DNA of 64,000 nt, taken from the NCBI GenBank assembly GCA_944333055.1, contig CALVKT010000015.1, positions 1-64,000 of the forward strand, read 5' to 3'. The notes under the pieces are model-generated. The model searched no databases. It was not told the origin of the DNA and worked only from the letters and a program-made list of their open reading frames with translations. Each line of letters begins with the position of its first letter. The first letter of the stretch is position 1. Source of the DNA: an uncultured Clostridia bacterium. Its GTDB lineage: Bacteria > Bacillota > Clostridia > Christensenellales > Aristaeellaceae. The position numbers and the translations under genes are program-made. Of this stretch, positions 23,235 through 32,031 are shown one piece after another.

Positions 23235-25628
23235 ATGAAGGTACCGATGCAATGGCTTGGGCAGTACGCCGAGATTCCGGTGTCTGCCGAGGCTTTTCAG
23301 GATGCAATGATTCACCACGGCACGGCCGTGGAGGGGCTTGAGGATCAGGGCGCGGCGGTGCAGGGCGTCGTCGTGGGCAAGATCCTGACGGTGAAGGATC
23401 ACGAGAACGCCGACCACCTGCACGTGCTGACGGTGGACGTGGGCGAAGCGGAACCGCTGCAGATCGTCTGCGGCGCGCCGAACGTCGAGGCGGGGATTCT
23501 GGTGCCGGTCGCCAAGGTGGGCGCGGTGCTGCCCGGCGGCATCACGATCAGGAAGGGCAAGCTGCGCGGCGTGGAATCCTGCGGCATGTGCTGCTCCGGC
23601 CCGGAATTGGGCGTGCCGGAGTACCTGTATCCGTCCGTGGGCGACAAGGGCCTGCTGGTCTTTCAGGAGGATTATGCGCCCGGCACCGACGTGCGTCCCA
23701 TTCTGGGCATCGACGACACGGTCGTCGACTTTGAGATTCTGGCCAACCGGCCGGACTGCCTGAGCGTATGGGGGCTGGCCCGCGAGGCCGCCGCGACGCT
23801 CAACACCCGCTTTGAGAAGCCTGAGATCAAGGTGGAGGCCGTGCCGGGCAGGATGAGCGACTTTGTCACCATCGAGATCAAGGACACCGAGCTGTGCCCG
23901 CGCTACTGCGCCCGCGTGGTCAAGAACATCAAGATCGGCCCGTCGCCGATGTGGATGCGCAAGGCGCTCCACGCGGCCGGCGTGCGCGCCATCAACAACA
24001 TCGTGGACATCACCAACTACGTGATGCTGGAGACCGGCCACCCGATGCACGCGTTTGATCTGGCGAAGGTCAAGGAGCGGCACGTCGTGGTGCGCCGCGC
24101 CTATGAGGGCGAGAAGATCGTCACGCTCGACGGCAAAGCGCGCGACCTGACGACCGACATGCTCATGATCGCCGACCAGACCGATGCGACCGGCATCGCC
24201 GGCGTCATGGGCGGCGAGGAGTCCGAGATCACCGAAGAGACGAAGACGGTCATGTTTGAGATCGCCGCCTTTGAGCGCAGCAACATCCGCCAGACCACCC
24301 GCGCGCTGGGCATGCGCACGGAGGCATCCGGCCGCTTTGAGCGCGGCGTCTGCGCGGCGACCTGCCGCGAGGCGGCGGACCGCGCCTGCCAGCTCGTGAA
24401 CCTGCTGGGCTGCGGCGAGGTCATCGACGACGTGTTCGACTGCTATCCCAATCCCAAGCCGCGCGAGGCGGTGGAGGCGTCCGTCGCGCGCATCAACGCG
24501 CGCATCGGCATGCGCATCCCGGGCGAGGAGATGGCCGCAATCTTGCAGCGGCTGCACATGGAGGCGTCGCTTGACGGCGACACGCTGACCGTCGTCGCGC
24601 CGCAGGACCGCGAGGACATCGAGACGGAGGAGGATCTCTCCGAGGAAGTGCTGCGCATCTACGGCTATGAGCACATCCGCTCCACGCTGCTGCGCGGCGA
24701 GACCGCGCCGGGCACGCGCAACCCGCACATGCAGCTCTCCGACAAGGTGGGCCGCATTCTGGTGGGCATGGGCCTCTACGAGATCCGCAACTTCTCCTTC
24801 ATCAGCCCGAAGCTGATCGACAAGCTGAACCTGCCCGCGGACGATCCGCGCCGCACGATGCTCAAGCTGATCAACCCGCTGGGCGAGGACACCAGCGTCA
24901 TGCGCTCCACGCTCGTGCCGTCCATGCTGGGCACGATCGCCCTCAACCAGAGCCGCAACAACGAGACGGCGATGCTCTACGAGATCTCGCCTGTGTTTGA
25001 CATGGCGGGCTACAAGCCGGGCGAGCTGCCGCACGAGCGGCCGGCGCTGTGCATCGGCGCCTACGGCCCGGAGGTCGACTTCTATCGCGTGCGAGACATC
25101 GTGCTGGACATGCTGGCGCGATTTGGCGTGCGCTGCGAGATCGTGCCGGGCGCGCAGCCGTATCACCACCCGGGCCGCGCGGCGAAGCTGATGGCCGGCG
25201 ACGCCTGCCTGGCCAGCGTGGCGGAGGTGCATCCCGCGACGATGGCCGCCTTTGAGATCGGCAAGCGCACGGTGATCGCCGAGGTCGATCTGGAGCTGCT
25301 GGGCGAGCTGCGCTGCAAGATGGGCCACGTGCGCGCGCTGCCGAAATTCCCGGCTGTCACCCGCGACATCGCGCTGGTGATGGACGAGGCGACGACCGTG
25401 GGCAGCGTGCTGGAGAGCATCCGCAGGGCTGGCGGCGCGCTGCTGGAGAGCGCGGAGATGTTCGACATCTATCGCGGCGCGCAGCTGGGCGAGGGCAGGA
25501 AGTCCGTGGCGTTCTCGCTGGCCTTCCGTCATGCGGAGCGCACGCTGTCCGATGAGGACGTGAACCCGGTGATGCAGAAGATTCTCGCGGCCTGCGAGAA
25601 GAACAACGGCGCCGTGCTGCGCCTGTAA
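23235..25628 (+). CDS. pheT: Phenylalanyl-tRNA synthetase beta subunit
   Basis: PheT forms the structural and editing half of the synthetase. The 797-residue protein has the usual order: an N-terminal OB-fold tRNA-binding domain (about 40-150), the B3/B4 editing region (about 210-380), the B5 DNA-binding-like domain (about 400-470), a catalytic-like core, and the C-terminal FDX-ACB anticodon domain (about 705-797, FPAVTRDIALVMDE). The length is normal. It ends 21 bp before aroE. Confidence 0.97.
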   Translation: MKVPMQWLGQYAEIPVSAEAFQDAMIHHGTAVEGLEDQGAAVQGVVVGKILTVKDHENADHLHVLTVDVGEAEPLQIVCGAPNVEAGILVPVAKVGAVLPGGITIRKGKLRGVESCGMCCSGPELGVPEYLYPSVGDKGLLVFQEDYAPGTDVRPILGIDDTVVDFEILANRPDCLSVWGLAREAAATLNTRFEKPEIKVEAVPGRMSDFVTIEIKDTELCPRYCARVVKNIKIGPSPMWMRKALHAAGVRAINNIVDITNYVMLETGHPMHAFDLAKVKERHVVVRRAYEGEKIVTLDGKARDLTTDMLMIADQTDATGIAGVMGGEESEITEETKTVMFEIAAFERSNIRQTTRALGMRTEASGRFERGVCAATCREAADRACQLVNLLGCGEVIDDVFDCYPNPKPREAVEASVARINARIGMRIPGEEMAAILQRLHMEASLDGDTLTVVAPQDREDIETEEDLSEEVLRIYGYEHIRSTLLRGETAPGTRNPHMQLSDKVGRILVGMGLYEIRNFSFISPKLIDKLNLPADDPRRTMLKLINPLGEDTSVMRSTLVPSMLGTIALNQSRNNETAMLYEISPVFDMAGYKPGELPHERPALCIGAYGPEVDFYRVRDIVLDMLARFGVRCEIVPGAQPYHHPGRAAKLMAGDACLASVAEVHPATMAAFEIGKRTVIAEVDLELLGELRCKMGHVRALPKFPAVTRDIALVMDEATTVGSVLESIRRAGGALLESAEMFDIYRGAQLGEGRKSVAFSLAFRHAERTLSDEDVNPVMQKILAACEKNNGAVLRL

Positions 25629-25649
25629 GGCAAGAAGGGGGCGATCGGG

Positions 25650-26507
25650 ATGCTGGATCAGCGAATCACCGCCGCGACGCTGCGCTTTGCGGTGCTGGGC
25701 AAATCGCTTGGGCACACCTGGTCGCCCCAGATTCACAATTCGCTCTTTGCCGCGGCCGGGATCGACGCCGTCTATCTGCCCATCACCGTGCCGCAGGAGA
25801 AGCTGCCCGCCGCCGTGGATGTGCTGCGAAGCTGCTTTGCCGGCTTTAACGTGACGATCCCGTACAAGGAGCGGATCATCCCGCTGCTGGATGAGGTGGA
25901 CGACGCGGTGCGCGCCTGCGGCGCGGTCAACACGGTCGAGAATCGAGACGGGCGGCTGATCGGACACATCACGGACGGCGCGGGCATGCTGCGCGCGCTG
26001 GAGGAGGGCGGCGTCCGCACGGAAGCGGCAGACGCGCTGATTCTGGGCGGCGGCGGCGCGGCGCGCGCGGCGGGCCATGCGTTCCTCGCGCGCGGCGGAC
26101 GGGTGACGTTCGCCGTGCGCAGCCCTGACAAGGGCGAGGCGCTGGCAGCGGAGCTGGCCCGCACGCAGGCGGACGGAGGAAGACGCATCGCCGTCTGTCC
26201 GATATCCGCCATCGAGGGCGCGCATGACGTGCTGCTCAACTGCACGCCGGTGGGCATGACGCCGCACGCGGACGCGTGTCCCGTGCCGGAGGCGGTCGTC
26301 GCGCGCTGCGGCGCCGTGTTCGATGCGGTGTACAATCCGCGCGAGACGATGCTCCTGCGCTGCGCACGCCGGCTCGGCCTTCCGGCGGTGGAAGGGCTGG
26401 GCATGCTGTACCATCAGGCCGTGGAGGCCGAGAGGATCTGGTTTGAGGCGATTGCGCCGGACGCCGTACAGAAGGACATTTATCGCGAATTGCTTGACAG
26501 GATGTGA
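25650..26507 (+). CDS. aroE: Shikimate 5-dehydrogenase
   Basis: AroE reduces 3-dehydroshikimate with NADPH. The 285-residue protein shows the substrate-binding GKSLGHTWSPQIHN near residue 18, the catalytic lysine in NVTIPYKE near residue 70, NTVENRDGRLIGHITDG, and a nucleotide-binding ALILGGGGAARA near residue 130. It could be transcribed from the pheST T-box, which would tie aromatic amino-acid synthesis to Phe-tRNA charging, but this is inference. Confidence 0.95.
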   Translation: MLDQRITAATLRFAVLGKSLGHTWSPQIHNSLFAAAGIDAVYLPITVPQEKLPAAVDVLRSCFAGFNVTIPYKERIIPLLDEVDDAVRACGAVNTVENRDGRLIGHITDGAGMLRALEEGGVRTEAADALILGGGGAARAAGHAFLARGGRVTFAVRSPDKGEALAAELARTQADGGRRIAVCPISAIEGAHDVLLNCTPVGMTPHADACPVPEAVVARCGAVFDAVYNPRETMLLRCARRLGLPAVEGLGMLYHQAVEAERIWFEAIAPDAVQKDIYRELLDRM

Positions 26508-26538
26508 GCGCATCACATCGGCCAGGGAGGGCGACGAC

Positions 26539-27099
26539 ATGAACAACATCTGGCATGACATCTCGCCGGAGATGATCTCCCCTGAGCGGTTTATGGCCGT
26601 GATCGAGATCAAAAAGGGCGGCAAGAACAAGTACGAGCTGGACAAGGCGACGGGCATGCTGCGCCTGGATCGCGTGCTCTACACGTCTACGCATTATCCG
26701 GCCAATTACGGCTTCATCCCGCGCACGTACGGCGAGGATGGCGACCCGCTCGACGTGCTGGTGCTCTGCTCGGAGGCAATCGAGCCGATGACGCTTGTGC
26801 AGTGCCGTCCGATCGGCGTATTCGAGATGCACGACGCCGACGAACGGGACGAGAAGATCATCGCCGTGCCGCTGGGCGATCCGAATTACAACTTCATGTT
26901 CGACATCAGCCAGCTGCCGGAGCACGTGCTCGAGGAGATCCGCCACTTCTTCACGGTCTACAAGGAGCTGGAGAGCCACAAGACGGTGGTCAGCCGCGCG
27001 GAGAACCGGGAAGAGGCCAACCGTGTGATCGTCGAGGCGATGCACGCATACAATGCCAAGTTCGGCGAGCGAAAAAAAGAGAAGGGCAAGAAGGGATAA
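26539..27099 (+). CDS. ppa: Inorganic pyrophosphatase (family I)
   Basis: Ppa splits PPi and pulls biosynthetic reactions, including tRNA charging. The 186-residue protein starts at ATG 26539 (GGGAGGG upstream) and holds the family signature GDPLDVLV near residue 73 and the substrate segment YPANYGFIPRTYGEDGDP. The length and motifs are those of soluble family I enzymes. Confidence 0.95.
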   Translation: MNNIWHDISPEMISPERFMAVIEIKKGGKNKYELDKATGMLRLDRVLYTSTHYPANYGFIPRTYGEDGDPLDVLVLCSEAIEPMTLVQCRPIGVFEMHDADERDEKIIAVPLGDPNYNFMFDISQLPEHVLEEIRHFFTVYKELESHKTVVSRAENREEANRVIVEAMHAYNAKFGERKKEKGKKG

Positions 27100-27102
27100 G
27101 GC

Positions 27103-27825
27103 ATGGAAAAGCGCCCCATCATCGGCATTTCCGCCTCGCGAAGCGAGGAAAACGGTCAGCTCATCCTCAAGGAAACCTACTTTGATGCCATCCTGCGCGC
27201 GGGCGGGCTGCCCGTGGCGCTGCCGTGCGTGACGGATGAGGAGACAATCCGCCGGTTGCTTGACGCCGTGGACGGCCTGCTGCTCTCCGGCGGCGGGGAC
27301 ATCCATCCCGGCCGGTACGGCGAGGACGTGCTGCCCGGCTGCGGCAAGATCGACGAAAAGCGCGACGCGTTTGAGCTGACGCTCACGAGGATGGCCGTCG
27401 AGCGCGGCATGCCGGTGCTGGGCATTTGCCGCGGCATTCAGGTGCTGGCCGTCGCGCTGGGCGGCACGTTGTTTCAGGATCTGGCGAGCCAGCTGGGCCT
27501 GCCCGCCGGGCAGCACATGCAGCAGCCGCCCTACGACGATTACAAGCACGCGGTGCGCTTTGAGGAGCACGGCCTGCTCGCGCGCATCACCGGCACGACG
27601 ACGATGCTCACCAACAGCATGCATCATCAGGCCATCCGCGACGCCGGGCCGAACCTGATCATCGAGGGCATCACGATGGACGGCATCGTGGAGGCCGTCA
27701 GCTTGAAGGGCAGCGACGCGGTCTTCGGCGTCGAGTTTCACCCGGAACATCTGACGCGCTTCAGCGATGCGGCCGAGCGGATCTTTGCCTACCTGGTGAA
27801 GAAGGCCGCCGCATACGGCGCCTGA
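27103..27825 (+). CDS. Class I glutamine amidotransferase-fold hydrolase (peptidase C26, PuuD-like)
   Basis: The 240-residue protein has the C26 pattern: DGLLLSGGGDIHPGRYGE near residue 57, the nucleophile Cys in GICRGIQ near residue 107, and the His/Glu pair in GVEFHPEHL near residue 208. Relatives hydrolyse gamma-glutamyl amides such as gamma-glutamyl-GABA. No putrescine genes are adjacent, so the substrate is unknown. It begins three bases after ppa stops. Confidence 0.88.
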   Translation: MEKRPIIGISASRSEENGQLILKETYFDAILRAGGLPVALPCVTDEETIRRLLDAVDGLLLSGGGDIHPGRYGEDVLPGCGKIDEKRDAFELTLTRMAVERGMPVLGICRGIQVLAVALGGTLFQDLASQLGLPAGQHMQQPPYDDYKHAVRFEEHGLLARITGTTTMLTNSMHHQAIRDAGPNLIIEGITMDGIVEAVSLKGSDAVFGVEFHPEHLTRFSDAAERIFAYLVKKAAAYGA

Positions 27826-27833
27826 CTCGCTTT

Positions 27834-27866
27834 GCGCCTGTCCCCGGCGAGGGGCAGGCGCTTTCG
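27834..27866 (+). terminator. Terminator of the pheST-to-hydrolase run
   Basis: GCGCCTG-CCCC pairs with GGGG-AGGCGC (27834-27861) around GGCGA, followed by TTTCG. Confidence 0.75.
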
Positions 27867-27924
27867 CGTATCCGGCAGGAAACGCAGGGAAATCGCGCCG
27901 CATTTTCGTATTGTTTCCCTGCGG

Positions 27925-27953
27925 TTGATCTGCCGGCACCTTTTTGTTATAAT
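27925..27953 (+). promoter_or_regulatory. Promoter for the SpoIID-like gene
   Basis: TTGATC (27925-27930), 17 bp and TATAAT (27948-27953) look like a housekeeping sigma-A promoter. Transcription would start near 27960, so an ATG at 27966 would have almost no leader. Confidence 0.8.
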
Positions 27954-27989
27954 GATTGCGACACGATGAAGACAGGAGGCGGCAGAACC

Positions 27990-29729
27990 GTGAAGCGACC
28001 GTTTCGCCATGTTGTGATCTGGATGCTGCTCGCTGCGCTGCTGGTGACGCTGACGGGCGGGCAGGCGAATGCGCAGGTACAAACGACGATCCGCGTATGG
28101 CTCAGGAGCCTGGACGTGGAGGACGCGCTGCGCATCGAGGTGCAGGGCACATACATGCTGGAGGACGGCTCCATGCTCTTCTCCGACGGCGCGCAGATCA
28201 CCGTTGCGCTGCGCCAGGGCCAGCTTGTGCTGCACACGGGGCAGGTCGCCACGGTGATCGGCCCTGAGATGAAGCTGGTTCGCTGCGCGGGCGAGTCGGG
28301 CAGCGCGCTCAAGCTCAACGACAGAAGCGGCCTGTATGAGGGCGATCTCGCGCTGGACGTGCAGGAGGGCGTCATCCGCCCGATTCTGCACATCCACGTG
28401 GAGGATTACCTCCTGGGCGTCGTCCCCTACGAGATGGGCGATTCCTTCCCGCTGGAGGCGCTCAAGGCGCAGGCCATCGCCGCGCGCACGTATGTGCTGC
28501 AAAGGAGCGGCAGCAGCGGCGATTACGACGTGGAGGACACGACGAACGATCAGGCCTACAAGGGGCGTTCCACGTCGCATCCGGTTTCCGAGCAGGCCGT
28601 TCGGGAGACGGAGGGCATCTGCGGCACCTACAAGGGCAAGCTGGCCGACTGCTACTATTCCGCCAGCAACGGCGGGCAGACGGAGCTCGGACAGCACGTC
28701 TGGCCGTCGGATGATCCGGACGAATACGGCTACATGGACATGCGCGACGACCCGTTCGATCTGGAGAACGACGCGAGCGTCGTCAAGCGCTTTACGCTCA
28801 AGAAAAAGCCCGGCGAGGAGGGCGTCGGCCCGGCGCTGCACAGCGAGCTGGTCATGGCGCTGAGCGAACAGCTTGAGGCGATGGGCGTGGAGGCGGACGA
28901 GAACCTCGTGCGCTTTGACGAGATCCTCAGCGTGGAGGCGATGACGCCCAAGTTTGACGCGCCCTCGCGGCTGATGACGGAGCTTCGCTTCGAGGTGAAG
29001 ATCTCGGTGCGCGATTACACGTTCCGCGACGAGTCGGCGCTGCATGCGACGCCTGCGCCCGATTGGACGCCGGACGCGCAGGCTACGCCGTCCCCGACGC
29101 CCGCGCCGACGGCCACGCCGTCGTTCTCCCCGTACAAGGAGGTGGAGGACACGCTGACGGTGACGCTGCCGATCTTCACGGCGGCGGAAAAGGCGATGGG
29201 GCTGAGCATCAACGTCTATCAGAACGAGCTGATCACGGTGTATGACATCGGCTCCGCGTTCATGTTTGAGTCGCGCCGCTTCGGCCACGGCGTGGGCATG
29301 TCCCAGCGCGGCGCGCAGCAGATGGCCGCCCAATACGGCATGACCTGCGAGCAGATCCTCGGCTTCTACTATCCGGGCATGACGCTCACGCGCTACGACG
29401 TGACGCGCCAGCCGCTGCCGACGGCGGACATGACGATCATGGCCACGCCCGCGCCGACGCCCAGCCCGACGCCCCGGCCCACGCTGATGCCCGTCTCCAC
29501 GCAGGACATGCCCAAGGGCGCATATCTGGCGGTGGTCAGCAACATCAGCGAAAACTCGTCGCTGAACCTGCGGGAATCGCCCAGCCTCTCTGCGGACGTG
29601 CTGCGCAGGCTGTATAAGGATCAAAAGCTCATCGTTCTCCATACAGACGCCGACGGCTGGTCGCACGTGAAGACCGACGTCATCGAGGGATACGTGCGCA
29701 GCGAGTATTTGCAGACGGCGGAGGAGTAA
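27990..29729 (+). CDS. SpoIID/LytB-domain protein with SH3-like C-terminus
   Basis: The 579-residue secreted protein starts at GTG 27990, which has AGGAGG at 27974-27979; the ATG at 27966 is rejected because the promoter leaves no ribosome site for it. A signal peptide (LLAALLVTLTGGQANAQ) precedes a SpoIID domain with YLLGVVPYEMGDSFPLEALKAQAIAARTY and YYSASNGGQT, a Pro/Thr linker (about 355-375), a second SpoIID part (RRFGHGVGMSQRGAQQMA), another Pro/Thr linker and an SH3-like domain (about 505-575). SpoIID is a lytic transglycosylase of engulfment. Extra linkers, the SH3 domain and a sigma-A promoter suggest a vegetative amidase-enhancer type. Confidence 0.85.
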   Translation: MKRPFRHVVIWMLLAALLVTLTGGQANAQVQTTIRVWLRSLDVEDALRIEVQGTYMLEDGSMLFSDGAQITVALRQGQLVLHTGQVATVIGPEMKLVRCAGESGSALKLNDRSGLYEGDLALDVQEGVIRPILHIHVEDYLLGVVPYEMGDSFPLEALKAQAIAARTYVLQRSGSSGDYDVEDTTNDQAYKGRSTSHPVSEQAVRETEGICGTYKGKLADCYYSASNGGQTELGQHVWPSDDPDEYGYMDMRDDPFDLENDASVVKRFTLKKKPGEEGVGPALHSELVMALSEQLEAMGVEADENLVRFDEILSVEAMTPKFDAPSRLMTELRFEVKISVRDYTFRDESALHATPAPDWTPDAQATPSPTPAPTATPSFSPYKEVEDTLTVTLPIFTAAEKAMGLSINVYQNELITVYDIGSAFMFESRRFGHGVGMSQRGAQQMAAQYGMTCEQILGFYYPGMTLTRYDVTRQPLPTADMTIMATPAPTPSPTPRPTLMPVSTQDMPKGAYLAVVSNISENSSLNLRESPSLSADVLRRLYKDQKLIVLHTDADGWSHVKTDVIEGYVRSEYLQTAEE

Positions 29730-29842
29730 GTGACATTTGACAGGGATGTATCAAAAACAGGCGGAATTGACGCAGACGCCCGCCTGATTTGGGTAAAATA
29801 TTCACAAAACGCAAATTCTTCTCAAAAACAACAGGGAAGGAC

Positions 29843-29871
29843 TTGAAAAAGAGACAGAATTTGAGTACAAT
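29843..29871 (+). promoter_or_regulatory. Promoter for gap
   Basis: TTGAAA (29843-29848), 17 bp and TACAAT (29866-29871), in an AT-rich 100-bp island. Confidence 0.85.
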
Positions 29872-29929
29872 AGAGTAGGGTTTTACCCATGTCAATAGGA
29901 TTGACGAACAGATTAGGAGGAGATTTCCA

Positions 29930-30982
29930 ATGGTGAAGGTTGCGATTAATGGTTTCGGTCGCATCGGCCGTCTGGCTTTCCGTCAGATGTTTGACGCCGA
30001 GGGTTACGAGGTTGTTGCGATCAACGATCTGACCAGCCCGAAGATGCTGGCGCATCTGCTCAAGTATGACACCGCTCAGGGTCCGTACGTCCACAAGGAT
30101 ACCGTTTCCTACAAGGAGCCGGTCTTTGAAGAGGACGGCAAGACCGTGAAGGTGCCGGGCTCCATCACCGTCAACGGCAAGGAGATCACCATTTATGCCA
30201 AGCCGAAGGCGAACGAGCTCCCGTGGGGCGAGCTGGACGTGGACGTTGTGCTCGAGTGCACCGGCTTCTACACCAGCAAGGCCAAGGCGATGGCGCATAT
30301 CGAGGCTGGCGCCAAGAAGGTCGTCATCTCCGCTCCGGCCGGCAACGACCTGCCGACCATCGTGTTCTCCGTCAACGAGAATACGCTGACCACTGAGGAC
30401 AAGGTCATCTCTGCGGCGTCCTGCACCACCAACTGCCTGGCTCCGATGGCCAAGGCGCTCAACGATGCGTATCCGATCCAGTCCGGCATCATGACCACCG
30501 TGCATGCGTACACCGGCGATCAGATGATCCTGGACGGCCCGCAGCGCAAGGGCGACCTGCGTCGTGCCCGCGCCGGCGCGCAGAACATCGTGCCCAACAG
30601 CACCGGCGCCGCCAAGGCGATCGGCCTGGTCATTCCGGCGCTCAACGGCAAGCTGATCGGCTCTGCGCAGCGCGTTCCGGTTCCGACCGGTTCTTCCACC
30701 ATCCTCGTCGCCGTGGTCAAGGGCAAGGATGTGACCAAGGAGTCCATCAATGCCGCGATGAAGGCGCAGGCTTCTGCTTCCTTCGGCTACAACACCGACG
30801 AGATCGTGTCTTCCGACATCATCGGCAGCACCTATGGCTCCATCTTCGATGCGACCCAGACCATGGTGGCCAAGATCGACGAGGACACCTATCAGGTGCA
30901 GGTCGTGTCCTGGTACGACAACGAGAACTCCTACACCTCTCAGATGGTTCGCACCATCAAGTACTTCGCGGAGCTCGGCTAA
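29930..30982 (+). CDS. gap: Glyceraldehyde-3-phosphate dehydrogenase
   Basis: GAPDH oxidises G3P to 1,3-bisphosphoglycerate with NAD. The 350-residue protein has [11 protein letters not shown] at the N-terminus, the catalytic cysteine in SCTTNCLAP near residue 164, HAYTGDQ and [14 protein letters not shown]. It is about 15 residues longer than common bacterial GAPDHs because of an insertion around residues 55-100. The codon choice is more T-ending (GTT, TCT, GGT) than its neighbours, as in highly expressed genes. TAGGAGGAG is a strong ribosome site. It is monocistronic between promoter and terminator; pgk and tpiA do not follow. Confidence 0.97.
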   Translation: MVKVAINGFGRIGRLAFRQMFDAEGYEVVAINDLTSPKMLAHLLKYDTAQGPYVHKDTVSYKEPVFEEDGKTVKVPGSITVNGKEITIYAKPKANELPWGELDVDVVLECTGFYTSKAKAMAHIEAGAKKVVISAPAGNDLPTIVFSVNENTLTTEDKVISAASCTTNCLAPMAKALNDAYPIQSGIMTTVHAYTGDQMILDGPQRKGDLRRARAGAQNIVPNSTGAAKAIGLVIPALNGKLIGSAQRVPVPTGSSTILVAVVKGKDVTKESINAAMKAQASASFGYNTDEIVSSDIIGSTYGSIFDATQTMVAKIDEDTYQVQVVSWYDNENSYTSQMVRTIKYFAELG

Positions 30983-31020
30983 TCCAGAGATCCGGCACGG
31001 GCGCATGCGCCCTGCTATGC

Positions 31021-31067
31021 GGACGAGGCAAGGAACCCCAGGCGGGTTCCGAGCCTCGTCCTTTTTG
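31021..31067 (+). terminator. Terminator of gap
   Basis: GGACGAGGC..GGAACC pairs with GGTTCC..GCCTCGTCC (31021-31061) and runs into TTTTTGT. Confidence 0.93.
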
Positions 31068-31503
31068 TCTGACTGCGAAAACGGATCGGCGCGGTGCGGT
31101 TTGATGCGGGCTGCGCCGGGGTTGGGTGGCCTTGCGGATCGACGCGCGGACCGCAGTTTCGCGCTGCCCGGCAGGGACGCCCGCCATGGCAAAGCGGCGC
31201 GCCGCCCGGCAGGAAGGATGCGCAGGGCGCGATGTAGACGCAGACCCGCGCCACTGTGCCCTCCGCGTGCGGATGACGGCGGCGCTCGACAAAAGAATCA
31301 TGTGCGGCGCGCCTTTGCATGATGTACTCCGCCGTTCTGCCGCGGATAAAAACAAGCGCCTGCGTCGTATCCGCATGGCCTCACGATAGCGTCAGCGCCT
31401 GTCTCCCCGGCGGGAACGGCATTGAATGGCGCTTATGACATCATGGCCGGTGGAAATCTCCGTTTCCCGCCTTCGCTGTTTTCCGGAAAAGAACGGATTT
31501 TCT
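31068..31503 (+). other. Intergenic stretch without a recognised gene
   Basis: No frame on either strand gives a protein I would trust. Those present are short, Arg-rich shadows without ribosome sites. The stretch contains small inverted repeats (GGCGC/GCGCC near 31088-31117, CTGCCCGGCAG near 31166) and a short direct repeat CCCGGCAGG seen twice. It could be decayed coding sequence. Confidence 0.5.
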
Positions 31504-31532
31504 TTGACAGCGCTGTTGATTCTGCGTATACT
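31504..31532 (+). promoter_or_regulatory. Near-perfect promoter in a gene-free region
   Basis: TTGACA (31504-31509), 17 bp and TATACT (31527-31532). The transcript would start near 31539, almost 500 nt before the next confident start codon. Confidence 0.85.
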
Positions 31533-31538
31533 GTATCT

Positions 31539-32031
31539 GTCTGAATGGAGTGAATGGGGCGAGGGGATTGGAGGATTGACAACAGACAGGTCAAGGCATG
31601 CCGTCTGGACTGGGCGCGGATTCATGCGGGATGGCGAGCGTGGATCGATTTCATGACGCGCCTCATGGGGATCATCCGTCTTCCCGAAATGCCAATCGGT
31701 GATCGCCTTTGCGTGCGGATTTCCGATTGGAACGTAGGGCCGTCTTTCTCCCGTGCCGTATACGGGGGCGAGACACACCATGGCGTTCAGGAAGGACGCC
31801 ATGGTGCTGGATTTCTGCATGGAAAGCCGTCCGGTCGATGCGCCGGCGCATGCACGGCTCGATCGGCGGGCGTGTCGGCATGATGCCTTTGGCGAGGATA
31901 GGACCATGCAAAGTGGGGTCATGCGTTGTCGTCGATACCGGGACATTTGCCCCGGTCACGAGGGGCGGAGGATTCGTTGGCAAGGAAGCGGACCTATGAA
32001 TGAGCGGATTGTGCATCAAAGGAGAACGAAT
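31539..32031 (+). ncRNA. Candidate structured RNA or long structured leader
   Basis: Between a strong promoter and the aspartylglucosaminidase-type gene lies a run of perfect inverted repeats: CCAATCGG/CCGATTGG (31692-31730), ACCATGGCGT/ACGCCATGGT (31777-31805), AGCCGT/ACGGCT (31825-31859) enclosing the palindrome ATGCGCCGGCGCAT, and ACCGGG/CCCGGT (31937-31956), plus an imperfect stem near 31628-31677. No known riboswitch signature was recognised. A 109-codon frame from 31554 has no family likeness. Confidence 0.45.

Noticed and set aside
22173..26657. A 1494-codon open frame on the minus strand across pheS, pheT and aroE
   Set aside because: It is an antisense shadow of GC-rich codons in well-supported plus-strand genes. 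Its His/Arg/Ala-rich product has no family pattern and no ribosome site.
31554..31883. A 109-codon plus-strand frame just after the 31504 promoter
   Set aside because: Only a weak GGAG upstream. The product has no family pattern and its second half consists of hairpin sequence. Kept only as an alternative to the RNA reading.
31392..31946. A 184-codon minus-strand frame in the intergenic region
   Set aside because: No ribosome site or recognisable domain. It covers the promoter and hairpins of the opposite strand.
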